Assembly (NCBI RefSeq): GCF_012220205.1
Contig: NZ_CP047225.1
Location: 868,001 to 932,000, forward strand
Source of the DNA: Mycoplasmopsis gallinacea
GTDB lineage: Bacteria > Bacillota_I > Bacilli_A > Mycoplasmatales > Metamycoplasmataceae
Length of the DNA stretch: 64,000 nucleotides
Direction: 5' to 3'
Positions 35,356 through 46,940 of this stretch are shown in pieces. The notes below the pieces were generated by a model, which worked only from the letters and a program-made list of their open reading frames with translations, was not told the DNA's origin and made no database searches. Within the stretch, counting starts at the first letter, position 1, and each line of letters opens with the position of its first letter. Both the position numbers and the translations under genes were made by a program.

Positions 35356-37293
35356 TATTAAATAGCAAACGAAATGTCACACCCTTGAGTTTTAAAATTA
35401 AAAATCTACATCTTAGATAAAATTTTAATTAATAAAGGAGTGACTATGGGTGTCTTTAAAATAACAACACATAAAAAAACGAGCTATTATGAAGAAAGAA
35501 AAGCTCAAATAATAGCAGGTATTATAAGGTTTTGAAACAAAAGAACAAACAAAGAACTTGCTAGGATGTATCACGTCAGTGTCAGAACAATAATTAGATA
35601 CAAACAAGAAATAAAACCATTTATAGAAAATGGTACTTTTAACGTTGCTCACAAAGGTAGAAAAAATGAAAATGCACTCAAATATAATGATGAAACTATA
35701 AATAAAATTATGTGTGATTATTATGATTTTTCTGAAGAATTTTTCCCTAAAAATGCAACTATTAATACCGCTCCTTTTTGACTTTATTATTATGAAAAAG
35801 TAAAACAAAATTTTAATATTAGTTATTCACAAGCTTTTAGAAGAGTTAAAAAGCAAGGTTTCATTAACATCCAAATGACAAGAAAAGGTAAAAGAGAATC
35901 TAGAAAAATTAGAAGATTGCTTAAACAAGAAATTGGTGAAAAAACTTCACTTTTCACAAGAATTGGTTCTTTAGAAATTGATGAGCGTGAGAAGAAAAGA
36001 AAAAGCGTTTATCAAGCTAAAAATATACATTTAAAATTTGGTGAAAATGTTGAATTAGATGCTTGTCAAGAAATATTTTTTGGGGATAAAAAAGTTTTCA
36101 TTTACCACGCAATTGATTCAGCTACAGGTAAATTACTTGAACTTCAATGTGAAGAGCAAGAAACAAATGTGGGTTACCAAAAGCTAATTGATAAACTCTT
36201 TAAAAAATATGGATTTCCTTCAAATATAACAACAGATCGCAGAAGAACTTTTTGAGGTTCAGAAAAAACATACACAATGTTTGAAGAGGCTTTAATCGAT
36301 AGAGGAATTACTTTATTTGTGTCATCTAATCCTAAAGATAAGCCAAATGTGGAAAGATCTTTTGCTAGTGCTCAAAATTATTACCCTTATTTATTTAAAA
36401 ATAAAGGTATTGATTCTATTGATGAATTAAATAAAAGAAGCGAAGAAATTATTGACGAATATAACAAACATTTTCAAAAAACAGAAGGTAATAAAGAAAC
36501 CAAATTTATCAAAAATGATCATAATTCAAACATTTATGATTTTTCTTTAAGAATTAGAAGAAGAGTAAATAATGGGGTTGTTATGTATAAAAATAAAATG
36601 CTCGCCCCTTACGACGAACATAATAAAAGATTAATGTTTTTTTCACAAAACGGAAAAGATATTAATTTATGTTTAGATGTAAACCAAAACTTGTATTTCG
36701 AAATCAATAATAAGAAATATATTGCAAAAGTTGTTGAAGAATCCGAATTAAATGAAACCGAAATTTATGCTTTAGCTAAAGGGTGAGATATTTCTATCCC
36801 ACAAGTACATGTGATTGCAAAGGCAATTGTAAATTCTAGAAAATTCACTTTAGCACAGTCACAATTAAGACATTTCCCCAACGAAATTCTTAAAAATGAA
36901 AACGCACAAAAGATAATCAAAATACTTGAAAGAAGTGAACAGATTTTGTTAAAACTTTATAACTTACTTGAAAAAGATATAGAGTGAAAAGATAAAGTTG
37001 CATTCATTAACAACTAATATCACAAAACATATTTTATAATCAACAATTTCTTTATGAATTTTGAAGTTCTTTTGGTTCTTTTCTTCGAAAGAAAAGAAGG
37101 CCCGTGCTGTAGGACAAATATTGAATTTGTAAAACCAAAAACTAACATACAAAATTAATTGATTTTATTAATTCAATACTTAAATTTTATTTCAATAATT
37201 AATATCAGAATTGCTTGTGTTGAATTCTTAAGAATTCAATATAATTATATTAAAAGAAACAAACAAGAGTGACAATTCGTTTAATAATTTACA
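35356..37293 (+). mobile_element. IS1202/ISNCY-like insertion sequence, 1938 bp
   Basis: One DDE transposase gene bounded by imperfect terminal inverted repeats. The left 25 bases (35356-35380, core AAACGAAATGTCAC) match the complement of the right 25 (37269-37293, core AAACGAATTGTCAC) at 18 of 25 positions in register. A 37-bp direct repeat flanks the element, compatible with the long target duplications of IS1202-group elements. It inserted between cls and ptsH without breaking either. About 275 bp of non-coding sequence after the transposase includes an imperfect hairpin near 37072-37095. Confidence 0.82.
35446..37017 (+). CDS. DDE transposase of the IS1202/ISNCY-like element
   Basis: A 523-residue transposase. 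The N-terminal helix-turn-helix is FWNKRTNKELARMYHVSVRT. The DDE core is visible: first Asp in NVELDACQEIFFGDKK, second in NITTDRRRTFWG, Glu in KDKPNVERSFASAQ. A C-terminal ~100-residue domain follows. The AAAGGAG site six bases ahead supports the ATG at 35446. Four UGA codons are read as Trp; otherwise it would seem fragmented. No frameshift or premature stop is seen, so the gene may be active. Confidence 0.9.
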
Positions 37294-37330
37294 AATGTAA
37301 ATAATATTATATCAACGGTTTAGTTAAATC
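37294..37330. repeat. Right copy of 37-bp direct repeat flanking the IS
   Basis: Identical to 35319-35355; contains the authentic last codons and stop of cls. Confidence 0.85.
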
Positions 37331-38818
37331 AAAGATGAATTTTTCAAAAAGGTTATATTCTCCAGTAAGATTTCCAAGGTTTGAAATCTCGACGCAGTTC
37401 TTACGGTATTTTTCAAAAATTTGATTAATTTGACCGGTAGCTTCACCAGAGATAATATCCATTGTTTCATATTGTGAAAACATACTTCGGCTATCCATAT
37501 TATTTGTACCCATTCAGGCAATTTTATTATCAACTAACCCCATTTTCGAATGGAGAAAATGATCTTTATAAATTCAAATTTTAAGACCGTATTTCCGAAG
37601 TTCATTAAGCTGATTTAAAGTAATTTTATAAACCATTTTTTTATCCGGAAGACCTGGAATGAAAATTTCCACATCAACTCCACTTTTTAAAGCTAAAATG
37701 ATTTGTTTGGTAAGTGCACTTGTAATTGAAAAATAAGGAGTGGCAATCTTGATTGATTTTTTGGCCATTGCAAACATTTTAAGTCAATAAAATTCGGCTT
37801 CAGATTCTTCAAATGAAGGTGAATCTGAAACAAATAAAAGATCATTTTTGAAATTATTTAAGTTATAACCGTGTTTGTAATATAAATAATTTTCAAGTTC
37901 CATATCCTTATGCGTAATTGACTTTCACATCTTAACAAAGTGAAGATTGTAATTATTAACGTACGGACCTACAATTCGGTAGTTAACATCAATTCAATGT
38001 CCATATTTTTTTGAAAGAGATGCATATTCATCAGAGATGTTATTTCCACCTGAAAATACTATTGAAGAATCAATTAAAATGAATTTTTGGTGGTTTCTTG
38101 AAAAGCTTGAGCTATTGATAAAAGGGTAGTAAATTTTACCAATATACCCAATTTGCACTCCTAATTTTTTTAATTTCCGAATTTTATGTTTTTGTGAAAT
38201 CATAGCCCCAAAATCATCAATGAGTCACTTAATTTCAACCCCTTCAAGGGCTTTTTCTTTTAAAAGTTCAATAAATTCAGTAGTTATTTCACTTTTTTTG
38301 ATGATGTAAGTGATAATGAAAATTGACTTTTTAGCTTTTTTGATTTGTTCAAGCAGCACTTCGTAAAAACGATAACCATCAGAATAAATATCAATTGCAC
38401 CTGGAAGCGAACTTTTTTCACGAATTCTTTCATAAGGGTGAATTATTTCGTTATGACGGTTAGCATTTTCAATAATACCTTTTGATTCATAATATCTTAA
38501 TTTATACTTTGGATCATTTTCAAGTTTTAATTCAATTTTGTTTCTTGTCATAAAACCAAATGCTAAAAATATGAAATGTCCAATGAAAGGAATGAATAAA
38601 ATCAGATAGATTCAGCTCATTTTAGCTTCAATTTGGCGATTTTGCTTAATGATAATTAAAGCGAAAGCACAATTTAAAATATATAAAACGAAAATTAAAA
38701 CTGAAATATAACTTTCGTTTACAACCGTAATTAAAACACTTATTCCAAAGACAACAAGTGCAAAAATAATTGATTGTAGGATAAAAATTAAAATCCTACT
38801 GATATTGATTTTCTTCAT
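37307..38818 (-). CDS. cls: Cardiolipin synthase (phospholipase D family)
   Basis: A 503-residue membrane enzyme condensing two phosphatidylglycerols into cardiolipin. Two or three N-terminal helices (residues ~8-95) anchor it. Two HKD motifs are intact: SRNHQKFILIDSSIVFSGGN and HFLHSKMGLVDNKIAWMGTN, each with the expected downstream Ser/Asn. Five UGA-encoded Trp bridge fragments in one frame. The start is two bases after the rpiB stop, so they form an operon. The final codons lie in the 37-bp repeat made by the neighbouring IS, which left the C-terminus (DLTKPLI) unchanged. Confidence 0.93.
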
Positions 38819-38820
38819 CT

Positions 38821-39258
38821 TTATTTATCAAGTTCTTCAATTCTTTGAATGTGTCTTCCACCTTCAAATTCTGTTTTGATGTACTCATCAACAATTTGCT
38901 CTGCAAGTTCTGGAGCAATTTGTCTTCCACCAAAAACAAGAACATTAGCATCATTGTGTTGTTTTGCTAAATGAGCATCTTCAAGCGAAGTAACTCTTGC
39001 AGCTCTAATTCCTTTATGTCTATTTAAAGCATAAGAAATTCCAAGACCTGTTCCACAAACACCAATTCCGAAGGCAGGTTTGTTTTGGTAAACATATTCC
39101 GCAAGTTCTTTACCTTTTTCAGCATAGCTTACTGATTTTTGATCAGTTTCAGGACCTAAATCAACAACTTCATATCCTAATTTTTGAACATATTTAGCAA
39201 GTTCATCTTTAAGTAAAAATCCAGCATGATCACTTGCTAAGGCAACAACTTTTTTCAT
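38821..39258 (-). CDS. rpiB: Ribose-5-phosphate isomerase B
   Basis: A 145-residue RpiB/LacAB-family isomerase interconverting ribose-5-phosphate and ribulose-5-phosphate in the pentose-phosphate pathway. ALASDHAGFLLKDEL carries the phosphate-binding region, GIGVCGTGLGISYALNRHKG has catalytic Cys68 and the anion hole, and RAARVTSLEDAHLAKQHNDA matches the conserved later block. Length is typical. AAAGGAG lies five bases before the ATG. cls follows directly on the same strand. Confidence 0.94.
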   Translation of the reverse strand: MKKVVALASDHAGFLLKDELAKYVQKLGYEVVDLGPETDQKSVSYAEKGKELAEYVYQNKPAFGIGVCGTGLGISYALNRHKGIRAARVTSLEDAHLAKQHNDANVLVFGGRQIAPELAEQIVDEYIKTEFEGGRHIQRIEELDK

Positions 39259-39336
39259 AATAAACTCCTTTAAAAAATGTTAATTAAATTATAACTTATT
39301 TGCTTTATTTTGCTTAAAAGTAAGATGTGAAAATCT

Positions 39337-39354
39337 TATTAAGTAGCAAACAAA
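39337..39354 (+). repeat. Possible relic of an IS end
   Basis: TATTAAGTAGCAAACAAA matches the left end of the IS at 35356-35373 at 16 of 18 positions, in the gap before hsdR. The match stops there; it may be a relic or chance in AT-rich DNA. Confidence 0.3.
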
Positions 39355-39470
39355 GTCTAACTATGTGCACTATTTAAAGTTGAAAATACGAAAATTGTAA
39401 AATTAAAAAATTAATTTAGTAATTATGAGACTTTTTAGCAAACAAATTAAGGCTATAAAATAATTATTAG

Positions 39471-39476
39471 TATAAT
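39471..39476 (+). promoter_or_regulatory. -10 element of hsdR
   Basis: TATAAT 36 bases upstream of the hsdR ATG, leaving room for a short leader with the GAGAGGG ribosome site. No clear -35. Confidence 0.5.
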
Positions 39477-39512
39477 TTTATTAATGTAATTTCATAATAA
39501 GAGAGGGTAAAT

Positions 39513-42500
39513 ATGCAACAGTATAAAAAAATTATGCAAGATAGCGAAAAAACAGTTGTTGCTGATGTTTTAGAATTGCAACTTCCAAAAAGAGAAACTA
39601 AATATCAAACAGAAGCTGATCTTGAAAAAGAATTTGTTCAACTTTTAATTAATCAAGGTTATGAATATAAAGAGATTAAAAACAATGATGATTTAAAAGC
39701 TAACTTTAGAAAATGCATCGAAAAATTAAATGATTATCAGTTTAAAAGCGAAAAAGAATGAAGAAACTTTTATGATCAAGTAATTAATTCAAAAGCTGGC
39801 GTTGAAGAAAAGACTCAAATGATTCAAAAAGATAGAGTTTTTTCAGTTGATTTAGATAATGGAGAAAAGAAAAACATCTGAATTTTGGATACCAAGCACA
39901 TTCACAAAAATCACCTTCAAGTAATTAATCAATATCAATCTAATACCGGAAATGTGAAAAATCGTTATGATGTAACTATTTTAGTTAATGGTCTTCCACT
40001 TGTGCATTTAGAACTTAAAAAAAGAGGTGTTTCAATTAAAGAAGCTTTTGGTCAAATTCAAAGATACCAAAAAGAAAGCTTTGCTAGTGAAGATGGATTT
40101 TTTGACTTTATTCAAATTTTTGTTATTTCAAATGGTTTTGAAACTAAATATTATTCAAATACCACTAGAAAATTAGCTATAAAAGGTGCAAATAACCTTA
40201 AAACTAAAGACAATCAAACTGTTAGAAAAGACATTAAATCTTTTGAATACACTTCATATTGAACTGATGAGAAAAACAATAAAATTTCTGATTTAATGGC
40301 TTTTGGCCGTTCATTTTTCAGCAAAATTACCATTTTAAACTTGCTTATTAAATATTGTGTATTTGACGAAAACAAAATTCTTTTAGTTATGCGTCCATAC
40401 CAAATTACAGCTGTTGAAAAAATCATTCAAAAAATTAAAACTTCAACTTTTGAAGGAACTCAAGGAACTAATAGAGCTGGTGGTTATATTTGACATACCA
40501 CAGGGAGCGGGAAAACTTTAACTTCATTTAAAACTGCAGAACGTGTAAAAGAAGAACTGACTGACATTAAAAAAGTTGTCTTTGTTGTTGATAGAAGAGA
40601 TTTAGATTACCAAACAATTCGTGAATATCAACGTTTTGATGGTGAATTTGCTACCGGAGTTAATAAATCAAATGATTTAAAACAGCTTCTTGAATCAGAT
40701 AAAAATTCAGTTATTGTTGTAACTATTCAAAAACTTACTAACTTTGTTAAAAATAATTCGAATTCAATTGCATATAGGGAAAATGTGGTGTTTATTTTTG
40801 ATGAATGTCACCGTTCTCAATTTGGAAAAATGCACAGAATAATTACAAATAAATTTAAAAAATACCACCTTTTTGGATTTACTGGAACTCCTATTTTTGA
40901 AAATAATTCAACCTTTAAGGACTTAAAGAAAAACTTAATCACTACTGATACTCTTTTTGGTGAAAGGCTGCACACCTATACTATTGTTAATGCTATTGAT
41001 GATGGTACTGTTTTACCATTTAAAATTGATTATGTTAAAACTGTTGTTGCTAAAAATGAAAATGAAATTGAATCCAAATTAGTTCGCGAAATTGATACAA
41101 AAGCAGTTAGACTTGCCCCAAAAAGAATTTCTAAGATTGTAGGATATATCTTAAATCACTTTGACCAAAAAACAATGAGTGGTGAAAATGATAAAGCTTA
41201 TGAATTTAATGTCGTAACTAACACTGAGCAAATTGCTAAAAATAGAAAAAGCAAAGTGGTAAAGCAACTTGAAAGAATCAAAGGGTTTAACTCAATTTTT
41301 GCAGTTGAGAGCATTGAATTTGCCCGTAAATACTACTTAGAATTCAGAAAACAGCTTCAAGAAGCTAATAATGAAAAATTTAAAATAGCAACTATTTTTA
41401 CTTACGATCCTAACCAAGAAAATGATGGAACATTCGGAAGTATTGATGATGAAGATTTTTCACACTTCCAAACCCTTTCAGCTAATGATAAAGAGTTTTT
41501 AAGCGAAGCAATTAATGATTATAATAAGCAATTTGCTTCTTCATTTAACATCGATTCACAAGAAGGGTTTATGAACTATTACAAAGATGTTTCGCTTAGA
41601 ATGAAAAACAAGCAAATTGATCTTTTAATTGTTGTTAATATGTTTTTAACCGGGTTTGATTCAACTACTTTAAACACTTTATGACTTGATAAAAATTTAA
41701 GACAGCACGGACTTATTCAAGCATTTTCAAGAACTAACCGGATTTTAAACTCAATTAAAACTTTTGGAAATATTGTTACATTTAGAAACATTGCAGCTGA
41801 AACCGAAGAAGCAATTCGACTTTTTGGAGATGAAAGCAATAAAAACATTATCTTATTAAAAGATTATAAAGATTACATTGATGGCTATCACGATCCAAAT
41901 AAAGATGAAATAGTTAAAGGTTATCGTGAATTAACCGATAAGCTCAAAAAAGATTTCCCACTTTCTAATGATCATCAAAGCAAAATTGAGTTATTACACC
42001 TTGTTAGTTCATCAGAGGAAAGCAAAAAAGAATTTGTTCAAACTTTTAATGAAATACTTAAAATGAGAAATGTTCTTAAAACATTTGATGAATTTGCTAA
42101 TGAAGCAAATACCTTTTTGGATGAACGTATTATTCAAGATTATGAATCGCTTTATCTTGGAATTGAGCAAGAAGCTCGTAAAAATAGAGAAGCTCACAAA
42201 GAAAGCATTTTAGATGAAGTCGAATTTGTTGTCGAACTTATTAAACAAGATGAAATTAACATTGATTACATTTTGGCGGTTATTTCTAAAGACATTGAAT
42301 TAAAAAAGAAAATCGATGATCAAATTAAAAATGATATCGCATCTAAAGTTGAGGCCAGCCCTACTCTTAGAAATAAAAAAGAACTTATTCTAAAATTCAT
42401 TGACAAAATTAGTTTACTTAAAGATGTTGATCAGTTAGATTTAGAAGAAATTTTAGATCAAATTAACAATAAGTGAGGAGATCACGCTAAAACTGAATAT

Positions 42501-42752
42501 GAAAAAGAATTAAACATTGCTATTGAGGAATTAAATCTTAAAAAATATGAAACTGAAGAATATATGAAAGATTCGTTCCTCAGCGGTGAAATGAAATATG
42601 AAGGCCCAGGGCTTGGAAGAGTAATTAAAAGTACCGGATGACTTCAAGTTAATGATTCTGCTAATGAAAATCGTTGACATAAAAAAGAAAAAGCATACCT
42701 TAGACTTTCTGAAATTTTCAGAAAATACTACGGACTTGTAGATGGTAAATAA
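39513..42752 (+). CDS. hsdR: Type I restriction endonuclease R subunit
   Basis: A 1079-residue DNA-translocating restriction subunit. The N-terminal nuclease domain has RYDVTILVNGLPLVHLELKK (Asp...Glu-x-Lys). The SF2 motor has Walker A WHTTGSGKTLTSFKTA, motif Ia VVDRRDLDYQT, DECH box VFIFDECHRSQFGK, motif III GFTGTPIF, and motif VI region LRQHGLIQAFSRTNRIL. The C-terminal ~250 residues are helical, as in HsdR subunits that dock on HsdM2S. A GAGAGGG site precedes the ATG; many UGA-Trp codons are needed. No hsdM or hsdS lies within the 64 kb, so partners must be elsewhere or lost. Confidence 0.93.
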
Positions 42753-42847
42753 TTAATAAATTAAGAAATTTTCACTTATATTTTTAAGAAATTATTTAAA
42801 ATTAATGTAATAAAAAATGGATAAATCCCAAAATAAAATAATTGAGA

Positions 42848-42898
42848 AATTATTATGAAATAAAAGTAATTATTTGTTATTTCTATTTCGTAATAATT
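42848..42898. repeat. Inverted repeat upstream of the cytosine methyltransferase gene
   Basis: Arms AATTATTATGAAATA (42848-42862) and TATTTCGTAATAATT (42884-42898) are complementary at 14 of 15 positions, 56 bases before the methyltransferase start. It may be an operator controlling the R-M pair or a weak terminator for hsdR. Confidence 0.45.
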
Positions 42899-42954
42899 TT
42901 TCTTTTATTTAATAAAATTTAATAAATATTTATATAAAAAAATGGAGGTGTAAA

Positions 42955-43938
42955 ATGGCTAAAAAATTTACATTAATCGATTTGTTTGCAGGAGCAGGTG
43001 GATTAACTTGAGGGTTTTATAAAAATAACTTTAACATCAAATATACAGTTGAATTTTGACAACCTGCTGTAGATACATATAATAAAAATTTTAAATTAGA
43101 TGTTACTACAAAAGATATAACAGATCAAAATGTTATAGACGAAATAGAAACAAATTGACAAAATAAAATTGATTTAGTTATTGGCGGGTTTCCTTGCCAA
43201 GGTTACTCAATGGCTGGCAAAAGAAATCCAGATGATCCTAGAAACCAGTTGTATAAATATACTATAAAAGTAATCGAAAAAGTCAAACCTAAATATTTTG
43301 TCTTAGAAAATGTAAAAGGTATTTTATCTTTTAAAGAAAAAGATGGATCTTTAGTAATTGACAAAATAATTGAGATATTAAGAGAAAAAGGATATTATTC
43401 TAAATTCATTTTATTAGATGCAACTAATTTTGGTGTCCCACAAAAACGCGAAAGAGTAATCTTTATTGGTTCATCATTTGAAAATAAAGAAAAAGTTGAT
43501 CAGATAATTGAAAAACTATCTAATTTCAAAACAGATAAACCAAAAACAGTTAGAGAGGCAATTGAAGATTTAGAAAATGTAAAAGAATTAGAGTTGTTCA
43601 ATCATATTTTTTCAAAACATTCAAACGAAATGATTGCAAAAATCCAAAACACGCCACAAGGTAAAAGTGTAATGAAGAAGTATTCTGACGCTTATTTTAG
43701 ACTTGATTATGATAAACCTTCAAGAACTGTTAAAGAAAATCATGGCGGGGTACATGTGCATCCAAAATTAAATAGAGTTCTTACACCAAGAGAATTAGCA
43801 AGATTACAAAGTTTTCCAGATGATTTTGAATTTCTTTCATCTAAATCAAACGTGCTAAAACAAATCGGTAACGCCGTCCCTCCTTTAATGTCATTTGAAA
43901 TAGCAAAAATAGTAAAAAGGATATTAAAAAATGAATAA
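42955..43938 (+). CDS. DNA (cytosine-5) methyltransferase of a type II R-M system
   Basis: A 327-residue C5-methyltransferase. Motif I DLFAGAGGLTWGF binds AdoMet, motif IV GGFPCQGYSMAG carries the catalytic Cys, motif VI is FVLENVKG, motif VIII QKRERVIFIG, motif IX NRVLTPRELARLQSFPDDF, and motif X QIGNAVPPLM. The target-recognition region between VIII and IX is short (~110 residues); specificity cannot be read. GGAGGTG precedes the ATG. Its 3' end overlaps the next gene by eight bases, typical of a methylase/nuclease pair. Confidence 0.94.
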
Positions 43939-44656
43939 ATATTGAGAAAATGCAATAAAATTTCAAGAAAAAATACTAGAAGTTATTAAAAGTATTTCAC
44001 AAGAATATCAAAATGAATTACAGATAAAAATAGAAGATGTAAATTTACCGGGAGATAAAGATTCTGTAATTGGCTCTTCTACAGCTATTGGCTTTTGTCT
44101 AGAAGAATTTTTTAGTGTGAAGTTAAAACAATTATCTGAAAAGTTTTCAATAGAATTTAAAAGAAATTCAATAGAAGATCAAAGTAATAAAGTAACCAAT
44201 TCTAGTTACGATTTCTATTATTATTTTAATGATGAGAAATTTTTGATTAACTTTAAAGTTGATAAAGGTAATAATAATGCTATCTCAGCTATAAATAAAA
44301 TTTATGAAGATTACGTTTTGAATAACGATGAAAATATTGATTATCACTATTTAATTTTAAAAGCTAAATACAAAATAAATGATCGTTCAAAAATAGAAAT
44401 TATTGGATTTGATTCTTTTTATTTAGAAGAAATAAATTTTGATTTGGGTCATCATCAAGATAGTAGAAATTGATCTTCAGAATTTAATAAAAATTCTGGA
44501 AGAATGATAATTAGCAACAATCACAGAGAAACTCAAAAAATGCCTATTGAAAAAATCTCGTACAACAATACAAAAGATCAAATTACCAAAATATATAACA
44601 AAAACCTACAAAAAGAAGTTGATTCTCAGTTTGATCAAATAATTCATAAAAAATAG
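43931..44656 (+). CDS. Probable type II restriction endonuclease partner
   Basis: A 241-residue protein starting within the last codons of the C5-methyltransferase, so it is almost certainly its cognate endonuclease. No named family stands out. A plausible PD-(D/E)XK core is SSYDFYYYFNDEKFLINFKV: Asp in the first strand and NFK in the second. A helical N-terminus (NAIKFQEKILEVIKSISQEY) and a C-terminal segment ISNNHRETQKMPIEKISYNN surround it. It ends at a strong bidirectional terminator. Confidence 0.75.
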
Positions 44657-44663
44657 CTTATAA

Positions 44664-44700
44664 AAAACGAATAACCCTGATTTTTAGGGTTATTCGTTTT
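44664..44700. terminator. Bidirectional terminator, AAAACGAATAACCCT type
   Basis: Fifteen-base perfect arms around GATTTTT between the convergent R-M and anmK genes. The stem shares AAAACGAATAACC with the terminator at 30831-30867. Confidence 0.88.
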
Positions 44701-44718
44701 ATTTAAGGATTTTGTAAC

Positions 44719-45858
44719 TTAATAAGGAGCAATCTTTCCTAAAATTGCCGGTCTTTTAGCGCCTGTTGCACTTGGCACATTTGAAGGTTTCTTGCTATAT
44801 GTAAGATATCCAAGAATAGCAAATGCCATCGCTTCTTTAGCATCAGAATTAATTCCAAGTTCATCAATTAAATTAACTTTTACATCAGGAATTAGGTCTT
44901 GTAAATGTTTCATTAATACTTTATTATGACCACCGCCACCTGAGATAAATACTTGGTATTTTTTGTTTTTCTTAAACACAAAATCTTTATATGAATTAGC
45001 AATTGTTAAAGCAGTAAAGTAAGTTAAAGAACGAATTAGATCATACTTATTATAATTAGGAAAATCTGCAATTAATTTTTCGATAAATGCTTTAGTGTAC
45101 TTTTCTCTTCCAGTGCTTTTAGGAGGCTTAATTTTATAATATGGATCATTAAGGAGGTAATTTATTATCTCATTTTTCACTGTTCCACTAGCTGCAAATT
45201 CACCACCAGCATCATATGGTTTGTTAAATAAAATTTGGGCAGCATAATCAATTAAAACATTACCTGGGCCATTATCGAAAGCAAAAACATCTTCAAAGTT
45301 GTGATTTAAAACGGTAACATTAGAAATTCCACCAATGTTTTGAAGTAAGTTAACTTTATTAGGATCTTTGCAAATTTTTCAATCAAAAATAGTTACAAGC
45401 GGAGCGCCTTGACCGCCATTAGCCATGTCAGCAGGTCTAAAATCACCAATAGTAGTAATTTGTGTTTTTTGAGCAATTACGCTAATATCACCAAGTTGCA
45501 TTGTTGATTTAGTTTCGCTTTCACTTGGGTCAATTAAATGGTAAATCGTTTGTCCGTGAGAAGCTATGAAATTAACATCTTTTTTATCTATTTTGTGTTT
45601 TTTAATAAACTGGTTAATACATTTAGCATAAAAATTAGCTATTTCAAAATTCAGCGAACATAGAAATCTTGATGAAATATCATCTTTAAATGATTTGAAA
45701 ATTTTCTCTCTTAAATTAGTTTCAATTGGGAACATTTCAAAGTTATTAAGCTCTATTTTGATTTGCCCATCAAAACTTCAAATGCTTATGTAAGCTACAT
45801 CCAGAGCATCAACACTAGTTCCACACATTAAACCAATTGCATTAATTTTTCTTGCCAA
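44719..45858 (-). CDS. anmK: Anhydro-N-acetylmuramic acid kinase
   Basis: A 379-residue ASKHA-fold kinase hydrolysing the 1,6-anhydro ring of anhydroMurNAc while phosphorylating it to MurNAc-6-phosphate. INAIGLMCGTSVDALDVA is the N-terminal phosphate loop, FIASHGQTIYHL and TIGDFRPADMANGGQGAPLV follow, then AFDNGPGNVLID, VFISGGGGHNKVLM and C-terminal NVPSATGA, all family signatures. The start is probably TTG at 45858 (GGAAGG seven bases ahead), overlapping mupG by 17 bases; a later ATG would remove the first loop. It is last in the murein-sugar operon. In walled bacteria this enzyme recycles cell wall; here no wall exists. Confidence 0.9.
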
Positions 45859-46930
45859 AAGTAAACCTTCCAAAAGGTTTGATATGATCAATTAAAAATA
45901 AATCATTTTCATCAATTCTAGCTACTACATTTTTACCTAAAAGCACATTTTCTTGGTCTTTTAAGATAATTTGAAGCTCACCTTTATATTGTTTATAGTT
46001 TTTATTACAGATAACAACATCACCTTTTTTAAGCACTTTTTGCTCGGTATTTTGCTTAATTTCTGCCTCTTTATATTTGACTCTACTTTGAGTTGATCTA
46101 ATGCTATAATCGTTAGTATCACCCCTTCTAAAGTGTTCATTTTCAAGCAAGATTATATTTTCAATTTCCAAGTTACTTTCATTTAAATGAACTTTAAAAT
46201 TAACAATTCCTTTTTGAAGTTCTGAAAGTTCTTTCAGCTCTTTTTCGCTTGCAAATGAATCTCCAATGATAATATCATCAATATAACCTAGGTTCATTAG
46301 AAACTTAGCTTGACTAGCTACGTTTTTACCTCTTAAAAGTTCAAGCGAACAAAGTCCATGACTTAATTCTCAAGGTCCAACAGTTGCATTTTGTGAAGAA
46401 ACAAAAGCGGCTGTTCTAATGTTATGTGCTTTGAATTTTTTGGTAATGCGTTCAAAAAATTCAAATGAAAGACCAGTGTATTTTTGTGGGTAGAAATTAT
46501 GAGAAGCAATTAAATTATCTAAATTAGGTAAGTAAGCTAAAATGTTTTCTAAATAACTATTATCATTTGAGATGTTAATTTCAATTTTTAAATTTTCTTT
46601 ATTGTAAGTCATGGCAGCTTCTTTTTTACCATCAAAACCAAGATCTAACCTAATTCCGGTAGCTCCCATCTGCTTAAATAAAGCTAAATTATCATAAGAT
46701 ACACCTAGTTTATCAAAGACCCTAGGATTAACATCTAAAATAACTTCCATTCCTTTGCTTGTTGCAAAATCATTAATTTCCTTAAAACTTTTAACAACTT
46801 CTTCTTTGGCACCATTAACTGATAAAAGACACGAAAAGACACGTTTAAAACCATAATTGGCAGCTTTTTCAAGATAATCTAAAATCTCTTTTTTATCTTG
46901 CTTTTCTGGGTAAATTGAAACTCCTAACAT
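45842..46930 (-). CDS. mupG: MupG-type 6-phospho-N-acetylmuramidase (DUF871)
   Basis: A 362-residue cytosolic enzyme of the DUF871/MupG family; the Staphylococcus member cleaves MurNAc-6P-GlcNAc after PTS uptake. The N-terminal TIM barrel begins MLGVSIYPEKQDKKEILDYL and has FKRVFSCLLSVNGAKEE, VILDVNPRVFDKLG, GATGIRLDLGFDG, ASHNFYPQKYTGLSFEFF and AAFVSSQNATVGPWEL. The C-terminal ~120 residues form the second domain, with FRRGDTNDYSIRSTQSRVKY. AGAAAGG precedes the ATG. It lies between PTS genes and anmK, matching the predicted route MurNAc-GlcNAc to MurNAc-6P. Confidence 0.88.
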
Positions 46931-46940
46931 ATTAACCTTT

